Shown here: piece after piece, positions 7,887 through 16,400 of the stretch
How the letters are laid out: every line of letters begins with the position of its first letter
Position numbering within the stretch: the stretch's first letter is position 1
From: Chitinophaga nivalis
GTDB lineage: Bacteria; Bacteroidota; Bacteroidia; Chitinophagales; Chitinophagaceae
Reading direction: 5' to 3'
NCBI RefSeq assembly: GCF_025989125.1
Contig: NZ_JAPDNR010000001.1
Coordinates: 7,800,087 to 7,864,086 of the forward strand
Length of the DNA: 64,000 bases
Notes under the pieces: model-generated
Database searches by the model: none
Told to the model about the DNA's origin: nothing
What the model saw: only the letters and a program-made list of their open reading frames with translations
Position numbers and translations under genes: made by a program

Positions 7887-8612
7887 TTATTGTACATGTG
7901 TTACTTCTTCCGGGAGCAGCAGGGGCATCCGCTTAAAGCGCAACAGGAGCTGCGCTACGGCCAGCACGTCTTTCCGGCAGTACGCCGCAATCCGTGGCAG
8001 GTCTTTTTCTTCCCAGTATACCCGGCCTACCATGCTGCCGTCTATATCATCTTTGGGCGTATCGATGCCCATGATGGCTGTGAGCAATTTCAGAGATGTA
8101 TAGTATTTATTATCTCCGAACCGCCACAGGTGAAGCGTATCCAGCATGGGTACCTCCCATGGTTTGCGCCCGTACAATTGCAAAGGCAGGGGCAAAGATA
8201 ACTGATGAATAACAGACCGCCTGCAAATAAACGGAATATCGAATTCTTTGATGTTATGTCCGGCAAACTGAAAATTAGGATGCTTCGCATGAAAGATATT
8301 TACCAATTCTAAAAAACTGCGGAGTACAACGGTCTCATCGTCATGAAAAAACGATTTCAGCCTTAATTGGTAATGATTCTGTTCTACATGGAAATATCCT
8401 ACAGAAATACAGACGATTTTCCCGAATTCGGCGTAGAAGCCTGCCCTGTCTGCATATGCTTCTTCCTCATTTTCGGAAACTGGCGCAGTTTTTGCAATTT
8501 TGTCCCGCCATAGTTCCTGTATATCACCCTGAAGATGCTCGAAGGCCGGAGCACCGGGTGTTGTCTCTATGTCCAACAACAATAATTGATCTAATGAAAT
8601 ATTTGGAAGCAC
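7887..8612 (-). CDS. PolB-type DEDDy 3'-5' exonuclease
   Basis: 241 residues forming a stand-alone exonuclease domain of the family-B DNA polymerase type. The acidic motifs are in order: Exo I LLDIET (Asp14, Glu16), Exo II GHNIKEFDIPF (Asp125), and Exo III YCRKD (Tyr211, Asp215), so all four catalytic acids and the tyrosine of the DEDDy class are present. The family is widespread in Bacteroidota, where it is annotated as a predicted 3'-5' exonuclease; its cellular role is not known to me. It is the first gene of a probable pair with holA, which hints at replication or repair. Confidence 0.88.
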   Translation of the reverse strand: MLPNISLDQLLLLDIETTPGAPAFEHLQGDIQELWRDKIAKTAPVSENEEEAYADRAGFYAEFGKIVCISVGYFHVEQNHYQLRLKSFFHDDETVVLRSFLELVNIFHAKHPNFQFAGHNIKEFDIPFICRRSVIHQLSLPLPLQLYGRKPWEVPMLDTLHLWRFGDNKYYTSLKLLTAIMGIDTPKDDIDGSMVGRVYWEEKDLPRIAAYCRKDVLAVAQLLLRFKRMPLLLPEEVTHVQ

Positions 8613-8661
8613 GATTGAAAAACAGTTTTTATATGTATGATAAAATCAGCATATTAATCCC

Positions 8662-8669
8662 TACTTTTG
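8662..8669 (+). promoter_or_regulatory. -7 box upstream of the coiled-coil gene
   Basis: TACTTTTG matches TAnnTTTG exactly, 47 nt before the ATG at 8717. No -33 TTG at a good distance is evident. Confidence 0.55.
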
Positions 8670-8716
8670 AATAACAATTTTTAACCATATAACAAATAAA
8701 TATAAAACTAACAACT

Positions 8717-9679
8717 ATGACGGAGAACACCTTTAACACACCTGCACCGGGGTCACCCGGACCAGAAAAACCGCGCAGCCGGAATGGTCTAATTTACGGC
8801 ATTTTAATCGCAGCGCTGGCAGGTACCTGGATCTATATGCTGTATGATAAAAATAAATCCAGCGAGCAGATTGTTCAGAAAAACACACAGATAGATTCTA
8901 TTTCTTCTTCCCGCGATGCTTTGCAGCAGGAATATGATGCCGCCAATGCCCGGCTGGATGATCTGATTTCTCAGAACACCCGCATGGACAGCCTGGTAAA
9001 AACAAAAGATAAAGAAATCCAGGATATGAAAGCCAGGATTTCCAGCATTCTGACCAACAAAAATGCTACACAGGCGCAACTGGCAGAAGCCCGTCGTTTG
9101 ATTGAGCAGTTGAAATCCAACATTGAAGGCTATACGCAAACCATTGAGCGTCTGGAAGGTGAAAAGATTGTATTGGCCGGAGAAAGGGATGTAGCCCGCA
9201 AGGAAAGGGATTCCGTATCCACTGTAAAGGACAGCCTGAATAAAAAGGTAGACCTCGGATCGGTATTACATGCCTCCAACATTAAATTACAGCCCATCCG
9301 GGTTAAAAATAACGGCAAGGAAGTAGAAACCACCAAAGCGAAACGCGCAGATATGATGCGGGTAACCTTTGACCTGGATGACAACAGAATTGCACCCACC
9401 GGCGATAAGGAAATCTATGTAGCGATTACTGCTCCGGATGGTTCCCCGCTGGCTGTAGAAGCACTGGGTTCCGGCAGATTCACCCTGGAAGACGGTACTG
9501 AAAAGTTATATACTGCCAAGAAAACAGTGGCTTATGTAACTGGTCAGAAACAATCCATCAGCATGGACTGGAAACAGAATTCCGACTTTAAAGTGGGCGA
9601 TTATTCCGTTGAAATTTATCACAACGGTTTCAAAATCGGTCAGGGTAAAGTAACGCTGAGAAAAGGCGGACTGTTTTAA
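8717..9679 (+). CDS. Membrane-anchored coiled-coil protein of unknown function
   Basis: 320 residues. A Pro-rich cytoplasmic start (about 1-23) is followed by one membrane segment (LIYGILIAALAGTWIYML, about 25-43), then a long charged heptad-rich helix (about 48-165) predicted as coiled coil, and a C-terminal beta-rich domain (about 185-318) with VTFDLDDNRIAPTGDKEIYVAIT and a terminal DYSVEIYHNGFKIGQGKVTL. The outline is a periplasmic stalk with a globular head. I do not recognise the family and assign no function. It is monocistronic, with its own promoter and a strong terminator. Confidence 0.8.
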   Translation: MTENTFNTPAPGSPGPEKPRSRNGLIYGILIAALAGTWIYMLYDKNKSSEQIVQKNTQIDSISSSRDALQQEYDAANARLDDLISQNTRMDSLVKTKDKEIQDMKARISSILTNKNATQAQLAEARRLIEQLKSNIEGYTQTIERLEGEKIVLAGERDVARKERDSVSTVKDSLNKKVDLGSVLHASNIKLQPIRVKNNGKEVETTKAKRADMMRVTFDLDDNRIAPTGDKEIYVAITAPDGSPLAVEALGSGRFTLEDGTEKLYTAKKTVAYVTGQKQSISMDWKQNSDFKVGDYSVEIYHNGFKIGQGKVTLRKGGLF

Positions 9680-9708
9680 GCGATAGATAAGTATACATCA
9701 AAAAATAT

Positions 9709-9768
9709 ACATTGGCCCGGAGATAACGGCGGAATTATTTCGCTGCTTACTCCGGGCCAATGTTTTTT
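9709..9768 (+). terminator. Terminator of the coiled-coil gene
   Basis: A 14-bp perfect stem (ACATTGGCCCGGAG at 9709-9722 with its complement at 9750-9763) and a 27-nt loop, followed by a T-run. Confidence 0.8.
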
Positions 9769-10178
9769 ATACGCCTGTTATATTACCGCAGCGGGGCTTT
9801 TTATTAATACTTTTTTCACCTGTCTTAATTGTTAACGATTAGTTATTGACAAAAAGATATATATAAAAATAAAATTAAATTAACGTTCTTTGCCAGCATA
9901 ATCATAACTAATAGCCGAAGGCACTAAAACCCTGGTTCTATTGTAACCAATGTCAGAAAAGAAAGAATGTGACCAGATCGTTGTTGCTTTAGTTTAACCC
10001 GTGTGAATGGCAATGGAAAATGCGTGATTTCAGTACCCCGTTGTGCCCGGAAGTCGCTTCCTTGTTATTGACAGCAACCCGGACAAATCGCTTTACTGAA
10101 CGGTCTTTTCACTCCTCGCTTTTCATTGCCTTCTGTTATTGACGGAATAAGATCAGAAGCCCAATTAAAAACAGCCGC
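9769..10178. other. 410-bp intergenic stretch before the receiver gene
   Basis: AT-rich in its first third (9840-9885). The 9-mer GTTATTGAC occurs three times in the same orientation (9842-9850, 10064-10072, 10135-10143), the last two as a 10-mer with a leading T and 71 bp apart. A weak -7-like TTCTTTG lies near 9886-9892. I see no convincing reading frame or hairpin; it may hold a long 5' leader. Confidence 0.4.
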
Positions 10179-10574
10179 ATGGAAGACTTGAACAAAATAG
10201 TGTACGTTGTAGACGATGATGAAATTTTTCATTTCATCATTAAAAAGATGTTGGGGCAGCAGGAAAACAATCTGGTTGTAACCTCCTTTCTTTGCGCAGA
10301 AGAAGCGCTGGAACAACTATCTGCTATTCCTCAGCCTACCCTGCCCTCTCTTATCATTCTGGATATGAATATGCAACGAATGAACGGATGGGATTTTATT
10401 GAAGCCTACAGAGGGCTGAAAACCTCTCTATTGAGTAACATTCCGATTATCATGTGCTCCTCTTCAATAGATGTCCGGGATATGCAGAAAGTGCAGCATA
10501 CACCGGAACTGATGGCTTACATCACCAAGCCACTGGACAAGAACAAACTGAAAGTTATTGCAGAGTATCTGTAA
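10179..10574 (+). CDS. Single-domain response regulator (CheY-like receiver)
   Basis: 131 residues, a receiver domain and nothing more. The acidic pocket is DDD (12-14), the phospho-acceptor is Asp62 in LIILDMNM, the switch Ser/Thr is in MCSSS (about 93-96) and the conserved lysine is Lys117 in TKP. All residues needed for phosphorylation and response are present. With no output domain it must act by protein contact, as in a phosphorelay. No histidine kinase is adjacent, so its partner is elsewhere. The gene is preceded by an unusually long untranslated stretch. Confidence 0.9.
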   Translation: MEDLNKIVYVVDDDEIFHFIIKKMLGQQENNLVVTSFLCAEEALEQLSAIPQPTLPSLIILDMNMQRMNGWDFIEAYRGLKTSLLSNIPIIMCSSSIDVRDMQKVQHTPELMAYITKPLDKNKLKVIAEYL

Positions 10575-10620
10575 AAAAAGATGTGATCAGCAAACATCTG
10601 CATGTAGGCTGATCACATCT
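10573..10620. terminator. Terminator between the receiver gene and the ABC-F gene
   Basis: A 13-bp perfect stem (AGATGTGATCAGC 10579-10591, complement 10608-10620). The A-run at 10573-10579 becomes a T-run on the minus strand, so it mainly serves the ABC-F gene but can also stop the receiver transcript. Confidence 0.8.
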
Positions 10621-10639
10621 CTATAAAACTTTATTATAC

Positions 10640-12283
10640 CTACGCTAATACGGCGTTTTCGTACATTTCTTCCCGCAGCGCTTTTACCCGCTCATCTGCC
10701 AGGTACTCATCAAACGTCATCAGCCGGTCAATAATACCTTTAGGTGTTAATTCAATAATACGGGTGGCCACAGACTGCATAAACGTATGGTCATGCGTGG
10801 TGAACAGTACCACTCCCTTATAGTTGATCATGCTTTCGTTGAAAGACTGAATGGATTCCAGATCCAGGTGGTTGGTAGGTTCGTCCAGAATCAATACGTT
10901 CGGATCCTGCAGCATCATGCGGCTGGTCATGCAACGTACTTTTTCTCCTCCGCTCAATACGGAAGTTTTCTTCATGATCTCATCTCCGCCAAACAGCATT
11001 TTACCCAGGAAACCACGCAGGAACGGCTCATCCACATCTGTTACATGCGGTGGTACGTACTGACGCAGCCAGTCCATCAGGTTCAGGTCTTTATCTGTGA
11101 AGAACTCCGCGTTATCATTCGGCAGGTAAGCCGTTGTAACGGTAGTACCCCATTCGAATTTACCCCCGTCTGCCTGTCCCTTGTTGTTGATCACCTCGAA
11201 GAAGGTAGTCAGGGCCATGTGGTCTTTAGACAGGAAAGCAATTTTATCGCCTTTGTTAACAGAGAAAGTTACATCTGTAAACAGTTTGCGGCCATCTACC
11301 TGTTTTTCCAGTTTTTCCACATTCAGGATCTGGTTACCTACTTCGCGCTGCTGCTTGAAGATGATACCCGGATACTTACGGTTGGAAGGCTGGATATCTT
11401 CCACCACCAGTTTTTCCAGTGCTTTCTTACGGGAAGTAGCCTGCTTACTTTTGGAAGCGTTCGCACTAAAGCGGGCGATAAAGTCCATGAGGTCTTTCCG
11501 CTTATCTTCCATTTTCTTGTTTTTATCGGCAATCTGACGGGCCATCAACTGGGATGATTCGTACCAGAAAGTATAGTTACCGCTGAAAATCTGGATTTTG
11601 GCGCGATCCACGTCTGCTACGTGCGTACATACCGCATCCAGGAAGTGACGGTCGTGGGATACAACAATCACGATGTTTTCGTAGTCAGCCAGGAAGTTTT
11701 CCAGCCAGCCGATGGTTTCCACATCCAGGTGGTTGGTAGGCTCATCCAGCAACAGGATATCCGGGTTACCGAACAGTGCCTGCGCCAGCAATACACGAAC
11801 TTTTAAGCTACCAGCGATATCTTTCATCAGCACACTGTGCAGCTCTTCTTTTACACCCAGGTCGCCCAGCAGTACACCGGCGTCACTTTCGGCCGTATAA
11901 CCGCCCATTTCGCCGTATTCTGCTTCCAGTTCACCGGCACGCATACCATCTTCCTCGGTAAAATCTTCCTTGGCGTAGATGCTATCTCTTTCGTGCGCGA
12001 TTTCCCACAGCTTCTTGTTACCCATCAATACGGCATTCAGCACAGTCACCTCATCAAACTCAAAGTGGTTCTGCTTCAGAACGCTCATGCGCTCACCCGG
12101 GGTGATTTCCACGGTGCCTTTGTTCGGCTCTATCTCGCCGCTCAATATCTTCAGGAAAGTAGACTTCCCTGCTCCATTGGCCCCAATCACACCATAACAG
12201 TTCCCTTTTGTGAAATTGAGGTTTACTTCGTCAAACAATACTCTCTTACCAAAAGAGAGCGTTACGTTTTTAACACTGATCAT
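10640..12283 (-). CDS. ABC-F family ATPase (YbiT/Uup-like)
   Basis: 547 residues with two ABC ATPase domains and no membrane part. The first Walker A is GANGAGKST (near residue 35) with Walker B ILLLDEPTNHLD; the second has signature LSGGEKVR and Walker B VLILDEPTNHLD. In the second domain the usual Walker A region reads AFLSKDHMALTT, so it is degenerate. ABC-F proteins bind the ribosomal E site and help stalled translation or assembly; the C-terminal DRLMTFDEYLAD resembles YbiT-type members. A longer frame starts at 12319, but its 12 extra codons overlap the -7 box, so the ATG at 12283 (MISVKNVTLSFGKRV) is chosen. Confidence 0.9.
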   Translation of the reverse strand: MISVKNVTLSFGKRVLFDEVNLNFTKGNCYGVIGANGAGKSTFLKILSGEIEPNKGTVEITPGERMSVLKQNHFEFDEVTVLNAVLMGNKKLWEIAHERDSIYAKEDFTEEDGMRAGELEAEYGEMGGYTAESDAGVLLGDLGVKEELHSVLMKDIAGSLKVRVLLAQALFGNPDILLLDEPTNHLDVETIGWLENFLADYENIVIVVSHDRHFLDAVCTHVADVDRAKIQIFSGNYTFWYESSQLMARQIADKNKKMEDKRKDLMDFIARFSANASKSKQATSRKKALEKLVVEDIQPSNRKYPGIIFKQQREVGNQILNVEKLEKQVDGRKLFTDVTFSVNKGDKIAFLSKDHMALTTFFEVINNKGQADGGKFEWGTTVTTAYLPNDNAEFFTDKDLNLMDWLRQYVPPHVTDVDEPFLRGFLGKMLFGGDEIMKKTSVLSGGEKVRCMTSRMMLQDPNVLILDEPTNHLDLESIQSFNESMINYKGVVLFTTHDHTFMQSVATRIIELTPKGIIDRLMTFDEYLADERVKALREEMYENAVLA

Positions 12284-12308
12284 GCTGGCTATGTAAATTT
12301 TGAAGCCG

Positions 12309-12339
12309 CAAAGGTACACATTTTATACTGGCTTTCCAA
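12309..12339 (-). promoter_or_regulatory. Promoter of the ABC-F gene
   Basis: On the minus strand TTG (12337-12339) is followed after 20 nt by TACCTTTG (12309-12316), a full Bacteroidota promoter. It places transcription start near 12302 and rules out the upstream ATG at 12319. Confidence 0.75.
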
Positions 12340-12583
12340 GTTAAGACATCGTACCTGCCACGGCCCGCATTCCCTGTAATCCTGCAGCAGTACAGCGGCC
12401 ATATCAACCGGAAAACACCTGCATTAATACCTGTTATTCATCTCTTTATAATTAAAAGACGGACTTCATGGGTATTTCTATACGGCAGTATCCCCTCATT
12501 AATCTGCTAACCGGTTGAATAACTATTAGTTGCACGTTGATATACCTGCAATACGTATCTTTATCGCATAAAATATTTGCTGC
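12340..12583. other. Intergenic stretch ahead of carbonic anhydrase
   Basis: No reading frame or hairpin stands out. TATCTTTA at 12556-12563, one mismatch from TAnnTTTG and preceded by TTG at 12530, is the likely promoter of the carbonic anhydrase gene, giving a short leader of about 15 nt. Confidence 0.4.
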
Positions 12584-13246
12584 ATGACATCCTACAAACA
12601 GGTATTCGAAAACAACAGACGGTGGGTTGCTTCCAAATTAGCCACCGATGCAACGTTCTTTGAGAAAATGGCAGATTCCCAGAAACCGGACTACCTGTAC
12701 ATTGGTTGCAGTGACAGCCGCGTTCCTACCAATGACATCATGGGACTGGAAGCCGGAGAAGTATTTGTACACCGCAATATTGCCAATCTGGTGTGCAATA
12801 CAGACCTGAACGTTATGGCCGTAATCAACTACGCCGTTGCACACCTGGAAGTGAAACACATCATCATTTGCGGGCACTACAACTGCGGTGGGGTGAAAGC
12901 TGCCATGCAGGCACAGGACCTGGGTATCCTCAACCCCTGGCTGCGCAACATCCGGGATGTATACCGCCTCCACATGGATGAACTCAATGCCATAACGGAT
13001 GAGCATACACGTTATAACAGACTGGTAGAACTGAACGTACAGGAACAATGCATTAACGTCATCAAAACAGCCGCTGTACAGCGTTCCTACCTCGAACGGG
13101 GCTATCCTACCGTACATGGCTGGGTATACGATCTCAAAAACGGCCTGCTCAAAGACCTGGAAATTGACTTCGAAGGCCTGTTACACGAGATTCAAAAAAT
13201 ATATGACCTTACCGGCTCTGGTCTGATACAAAAAGACAGCATTTAA
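12584..13246 (+). CDS. can: Beta-class carbonic anhydrase
   Basis: 220 residues, the usual length. The enzyme interconverts CO2 and bicarbonate, supplying carboxylases. Zinc ligands are visible: Cys42 and Asp44 in CSDSR with Arg46 pairing the Asp, then His98 and Cys101 in GHYNCGG. The C-terminal WVYDLKNGLLKDL is typical. murI starts 2 nt after its stop codon, so the two form an operon. Identification is secure; the gene symbol follows the E. coli enzyme. Confidence 0.95.
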   Translation: MTSYKQVFENNRRWVASKLATDATFFEKMADSQKPDYLYIGCSDSRVPTNDIMGLEAGEVFVHRNIANLVCNTDLNVMAVINYAVAHLEVKHIIICGHYNCGGVKAAMQAQDLGILNPWLRNIRDVYRLHMDELNAITDEHTRYNRLVELNVQEQCINVIKTAAVQRSYLERGYPTVHGWVYDLKNGLLKDLEIDFEGLLHEIQKIYDLTGSGLIQKDSI

Positions 13247-13248
13247 TC

Positions 13249-14067
13249 ATGGGACCCATAGGCGTATTTGACTCCGGTTACGGTGGCCTCACCGTACTGA
13301 AAGAAATAGTGGCAGACCTGCCACAATACGATTACATCTACCTGGGAGACAATGCCCGCGCACCGTACGGCAACCGGAGCTTTGATACCATACACGCCTA
13401 TACGCTGTCGTGCGTACAACAGCTGTTTGATATGGGCTGTCCGCTGGTAATACTGGCCTGCAATACCGCTTCGGCTAAAGCACTACGTACGATCCAGCAA
13501 AAAGACCTGCCCCGCATTGCTCCGGACAACCGCGTGCTGGGCGTGATACGCCCCACCAGTGAAATGGTGGGCACCCTCACCCAAACCGGTGAAGTAGGCA
13601 TTCTGGCTACCCATGGTACCGTATCTTCCGAATCGTACCCAATAGAAATCAGCAAGTTCTTTCCGCATGTAAAAACCTATCAGCTCAGCTGCCCGATGTG
13701 GGTACCGCTGATAGAAAATGATGAACATGAAACAGAAGGCGCTGACTACTTTGTAAAAAAATATATCGACAAAATTCTGTCAGAATCAGACAACATCGAT
13801 ACGCTGGTATTGGGATGTACCCACTATCCGCTGCTGATGAAAAAGATCCGTAAATTTTTGCCTGGCGGCATCACCGTATTATCGCAGGGAAAAATCGTGG
13901 CGCATAGCCTGAAAGACTACCTGAAGCGACATCCGGAGATGGAAACCCGGTTAAGTAAACATGCGGAACAACGTTTTTATACGACAGATGATCCGATTAT
14001 TTTTGATCGCATGGCAGAAATATTTTTCGGCAAAGCCGTGAGTTCCGAAAAGATAAAAACAGATTAA
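13249..14067 (+). CDS. murI: Glutamate racemase
   Basis: 272 residues. MurI makes D-glutamate for peptidoglycan. The family motifs are complete: IGVFDSGYGGLTVLKEI at the start, the first catalytic cysteine Cys71 in ILACNTASAKALR, and the second, Cys190, in LGCTHYPLL. The start codon is 2 nt behind the carbonic anhydrase stop, so translation is probably coupled. A strong bidirectional terminator follows. In many Bacteroidota murI sits next to outer-membrane genes; here it does not. Confidence 0.96.
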   Translation: MGPIGVFDSGYGGLTVLKEIVADLPQYDYIYLGDNARAPYGNRSFDTIHAYTLSCVQQLFDMGCPLVILACNTASAKALRTIQQKDLPRIAPDNRVLGVIRPTSEMVGTLTQTGEVGILATHGTVSSESYPIEISKFFPHVKTYQLSCPMWVPLIENDEHETEGADYFVKKYIDKILSESDNIDTLVLGCTHYPLLMKKIRKFLPGGITVLSQGKIVAHSLKDYLKRHPEMETRLSKHAEQRFYTTDDPIIFDRMAEIFFGKAVSSEKIKTD

Positions 14068-14070
14068 AAA

Positions 14071-14108
14071 AAGAGGGCTGATCAATGATTGATCAGCCCT
14101 CTTTTTTA
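14071..14108. terminator. Bidirectional terminator between murI and oligopeptidase B
   Basis: AAGAGGGCTGATCAAT (14071-14086) is perfectly complementary to 14088-14103, with A- and T-runs on the two sides, so it works for both convergent genes. The tip must open to form a usable loop. Confidence 0.9.
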
Positions 14109-14121
14109 TATTGTTGTTCGT

Positions 14122-16260
14122 TTATTTTTTAGCTTCTTTCTCCAGCTTCAACAGGAAAGCATATTCCAACGCTACTTCCTTCAAAGGAGCAAACCGGCCG
14201 GAAGCCCCGCCATGCCCCGCTTCCATATTGGTATGCAACAGCAGCAGGTTATGATCTGTTTTCAGTTCTCTTAATTTAGCTACCCACTTGGCAGGTTCCC
14301 AGTATTGCACCTGAGAATCGTGCAATCCTGTTGTGACCAGCATATTGGGATAAGCTTTCTTTGTGACATTATCATAAGGCGAATAAGACTTCATGTAATC
14401 GTAGGAGTCTTTATTTTTAGGATTGCCCCACTCATCAAATTCGCCGGTCGTTAGCGGAATGCTTTCATCCAGCATAGTAGTAATCACATCTACAAAAGGT
14501 ACCTGTGCCACTATACCATGGAACAGTTCCGGCCGCATATTGATGATAGCACCCATTAACAGTCCGCCCGCACTACCGCCCATCGCATACAGGTGTTCGG
14601 AACCGGTGTAGTTGTTTTTCACCAGGTAATCTGCGCAGGCAATGAAATCGGTGAAGGTGTTTTTCTTTTTAAACATCTTACCATCTTCATACCATTGCCG
14701 TCCCATTTCCTGTCCGCCGCGCACATGTGCAATCGCAAAGGCGAAACCGCGATCCAGTAAACTCAGGAGCGTTGAATTAAAATACACATCCATGCTGTTG
14801 CCGTAAGAGCCATAGCCATACAGCAGCAACGGACTTTTTCCGTTTTTATCAAAACCTTTTTTGTATACGATGGATACCGGAATTTTCGCACCATCGGTAG
14901 CGGTTACATACAGTCTTTCAGATGCGTAGTCTTTCGGATCGTAGCCACCCAATACTTCCTGTTGTCTTTTCAGTTCACTCTTACCGGTTTCCATGTTATA
15001 ATCATACACGGAGCCAGGTGTAATCATGGACGTGTAATGATAACGCAGTTCTTTGCTGTCCATTTCCGGATTTATGCCTACACTGGCCGTATAGGCGCCT
15101 TCCGCGAAAGGCAGGTATTTTTCCTGGTGTGTGGTGGAATTGATAATACGGATCTGTGTCAGACCGTTTTTACGCTCGCTCAGCACCAGGTAGTCTTTGA
15201 AGACGGTGAGGTCTTCCAATAATACATCCGGGCGGTTGGGAATGACTTCTTTCCAGTGTTCCCGCGCTGTTTTCGCCAGGGAAGTTTCCATCATCCGGAA
15301 GTTCAGGGCGTTCCAGTTGGTGACAACGAAAAACTTATCATCGCGGTGCTCTATGTGATAGAGCATATCCTTTTCACGCGGCTGAAAAATCTGGAAGGTA
15401 CCTTCCGGGGTGCTGGCATCCAGAATACGTGTTTCAGAAGACAACGTACTCTCGCTCACGATAAGGAGATATTTACCGGATTTGGTTTTACCCACTCCCA
15501 CATCAAAGGTTTCATCCTTTTCGTGGTATACTTCCTTATCTGCTGCTGCGCCTAATGTATGCCGCATGATCCGGTCGGCCCGGAGGGTAACGGTATCTTT
15601 ACGGCTATAGAAGAGTGTTTTATTATCATTGCCCCAGGTGGCAGATCCCGTTGTTTCCGGAATAGCGTCTTTGAGTACTTCTCCTGTTTCCAGATTTTTG
15701 ATATGAATGGTGTATCGTCTGCGGCTAACGGTATCTATACCATAAGCCAGCAACCGGGTGTCGGGACTGATACTCACCCCGCCTACCTGACAATAGCTAT
15801 GACCGGCAGCCAGTTCATTTACGTTGAGGATTATTTCCTCGGTTGCTTCCAGACTACCTTTTTTACGGCAGTAAACAGGATATTCTTTCCCTTCTTCATA
15901 ACGGGTATAATAATAAAAACCGTTTTTGAGATAAGGCACACTCATATCGGTTTCCTTGATACGCGATTTCATTTCATCGAAGAGCGTTTCCCGGAGTTTA
16001 TGCTGGGGCGCCATCATCGTATCCAGATAGGCATTTTCGGCATTGAGCCAGGATACCACTTTAGGGTTTTCCCGCTCATTCATCCAGTAATAATAATCGA
16101 TTCGTTTATCTCCGTGTATAGTGAGTTCTTTCGCAATTTTTTCTGCTACAGGAGGCACAATAGAAGCCTGTTCATTCATAGTACGGTTATTTTCATTACA
16201 AGACATCATTAACACAATTCCCAAAAGCAACATACCATTACCCTGGAAGTTCTTAAACAT
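14122..16260 (-). CDS. ptrB: Oligopeptidase B (S9A serine peptidase), predicted lipoprotein
   Basis: 712 residues, full length for oligopeptidase B, which cuts short peptides after Lys/Arg. It has an N-terminal beta-propeller and a C-terminal alpha/beta hydrolase with catalytic Ser563 in GGSAGG, Asp648 in LHDSQV and His683 in EAGHGG. The segments HVRGGQEMGRQWYEDGK and DEWGNP are typical of this subfamily. Unlike the cytoplasmic enterobacterial enzyme, it begins with a hydrophobic segment and a cysteine (GIVLMMSCNEN), a plausible lipoprotein signal, so I infer an envelope location. It has its own terminator and no operon partner. Confidence 0.92.
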   Translation of the reverse strand: MFKNFQGNGMLLLGIVLMMSCNENNRTMNEQASIVPPVAEKIAKELTIHGDKRIDYYYWMNERENPKVVSWLNAENAYLDTMMAPQHKLRETLFDEMKSRIKETDMSVPYLKNGFYYYTRYEEGKEYPVYCRKKGSLEATEEIILNVNELAAGHSYCQVGGVSISPDTRLLAYGIDTVSRRRYTIHIKNLETGEVLKDAIPETTGSATWGNDNKTLFYSRKDTVTLRADRIMRHTLGAAADKEVYHEKDETFDVGVGKTKSGKYLLIVSESTLSSETRILDASTPEGTFQIFQPREKDMLYHIEHRDDKFFVVTNWNALNFRMMETSLAKTAREHWKEVIPNRPDVLLEDLTVFKDYLVLSERKNGLTQIRIINSTTHQEKYLPFAEGAYTASVGINPEMDSKELRYHYTSMITPGSVYDYNMETGKSELKRQQEVLGGYDPKDYASERLYVTATDGAKIPVSIVYKKGFDKNGKSPLLLYGYGSYGNSMDVYFNSTLLSLLDRGFAFAIAHVRGGQEMGRQWYEDGKMFKKKNTFTDFIACADYLVKNNYTGSEHLYAMGGSAGGLLMGAIINMRPELFHGIVAQVPFVDVITTMLDESIPLTTGEFDEWGNPKNKDSYDYMKSYSPYDNVTKKAYPNMLVTTGLHDSQVQYWEPAKWVAKLRELKTDHNLLLLHTNMEAGHGGASGRFAPLKEVALEYAFLLKLEKEAKK

Positions 16261-16341
16261 AGGTGTGTATTTTAAGGTACGGCTAAATTTACTAAAAAGT
16301 GCGCACAGATGAGGGAATTTAGTATTACAAACGGGAAATGA

Positions 16342-16383
16342 GGCGCTGCCTGAAAGCGGTGAGTCTTACTTTGTGGCAGCGCC
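16342..16383 (-). terminator. Weak stem-loop downstream of the Gfo/Idh gene
   Basis: GGCGCTGCC (16342-16350) pairs with GGCAGCGCC (16375-16383) around a 24-nt loop. There is no T-run on the minus strand, so this is at best a weak terminator or an mRNA 3' end structure. Confidence 0.4.
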
Positions 16384-16400
16384 AATTATATTATTTTTCG

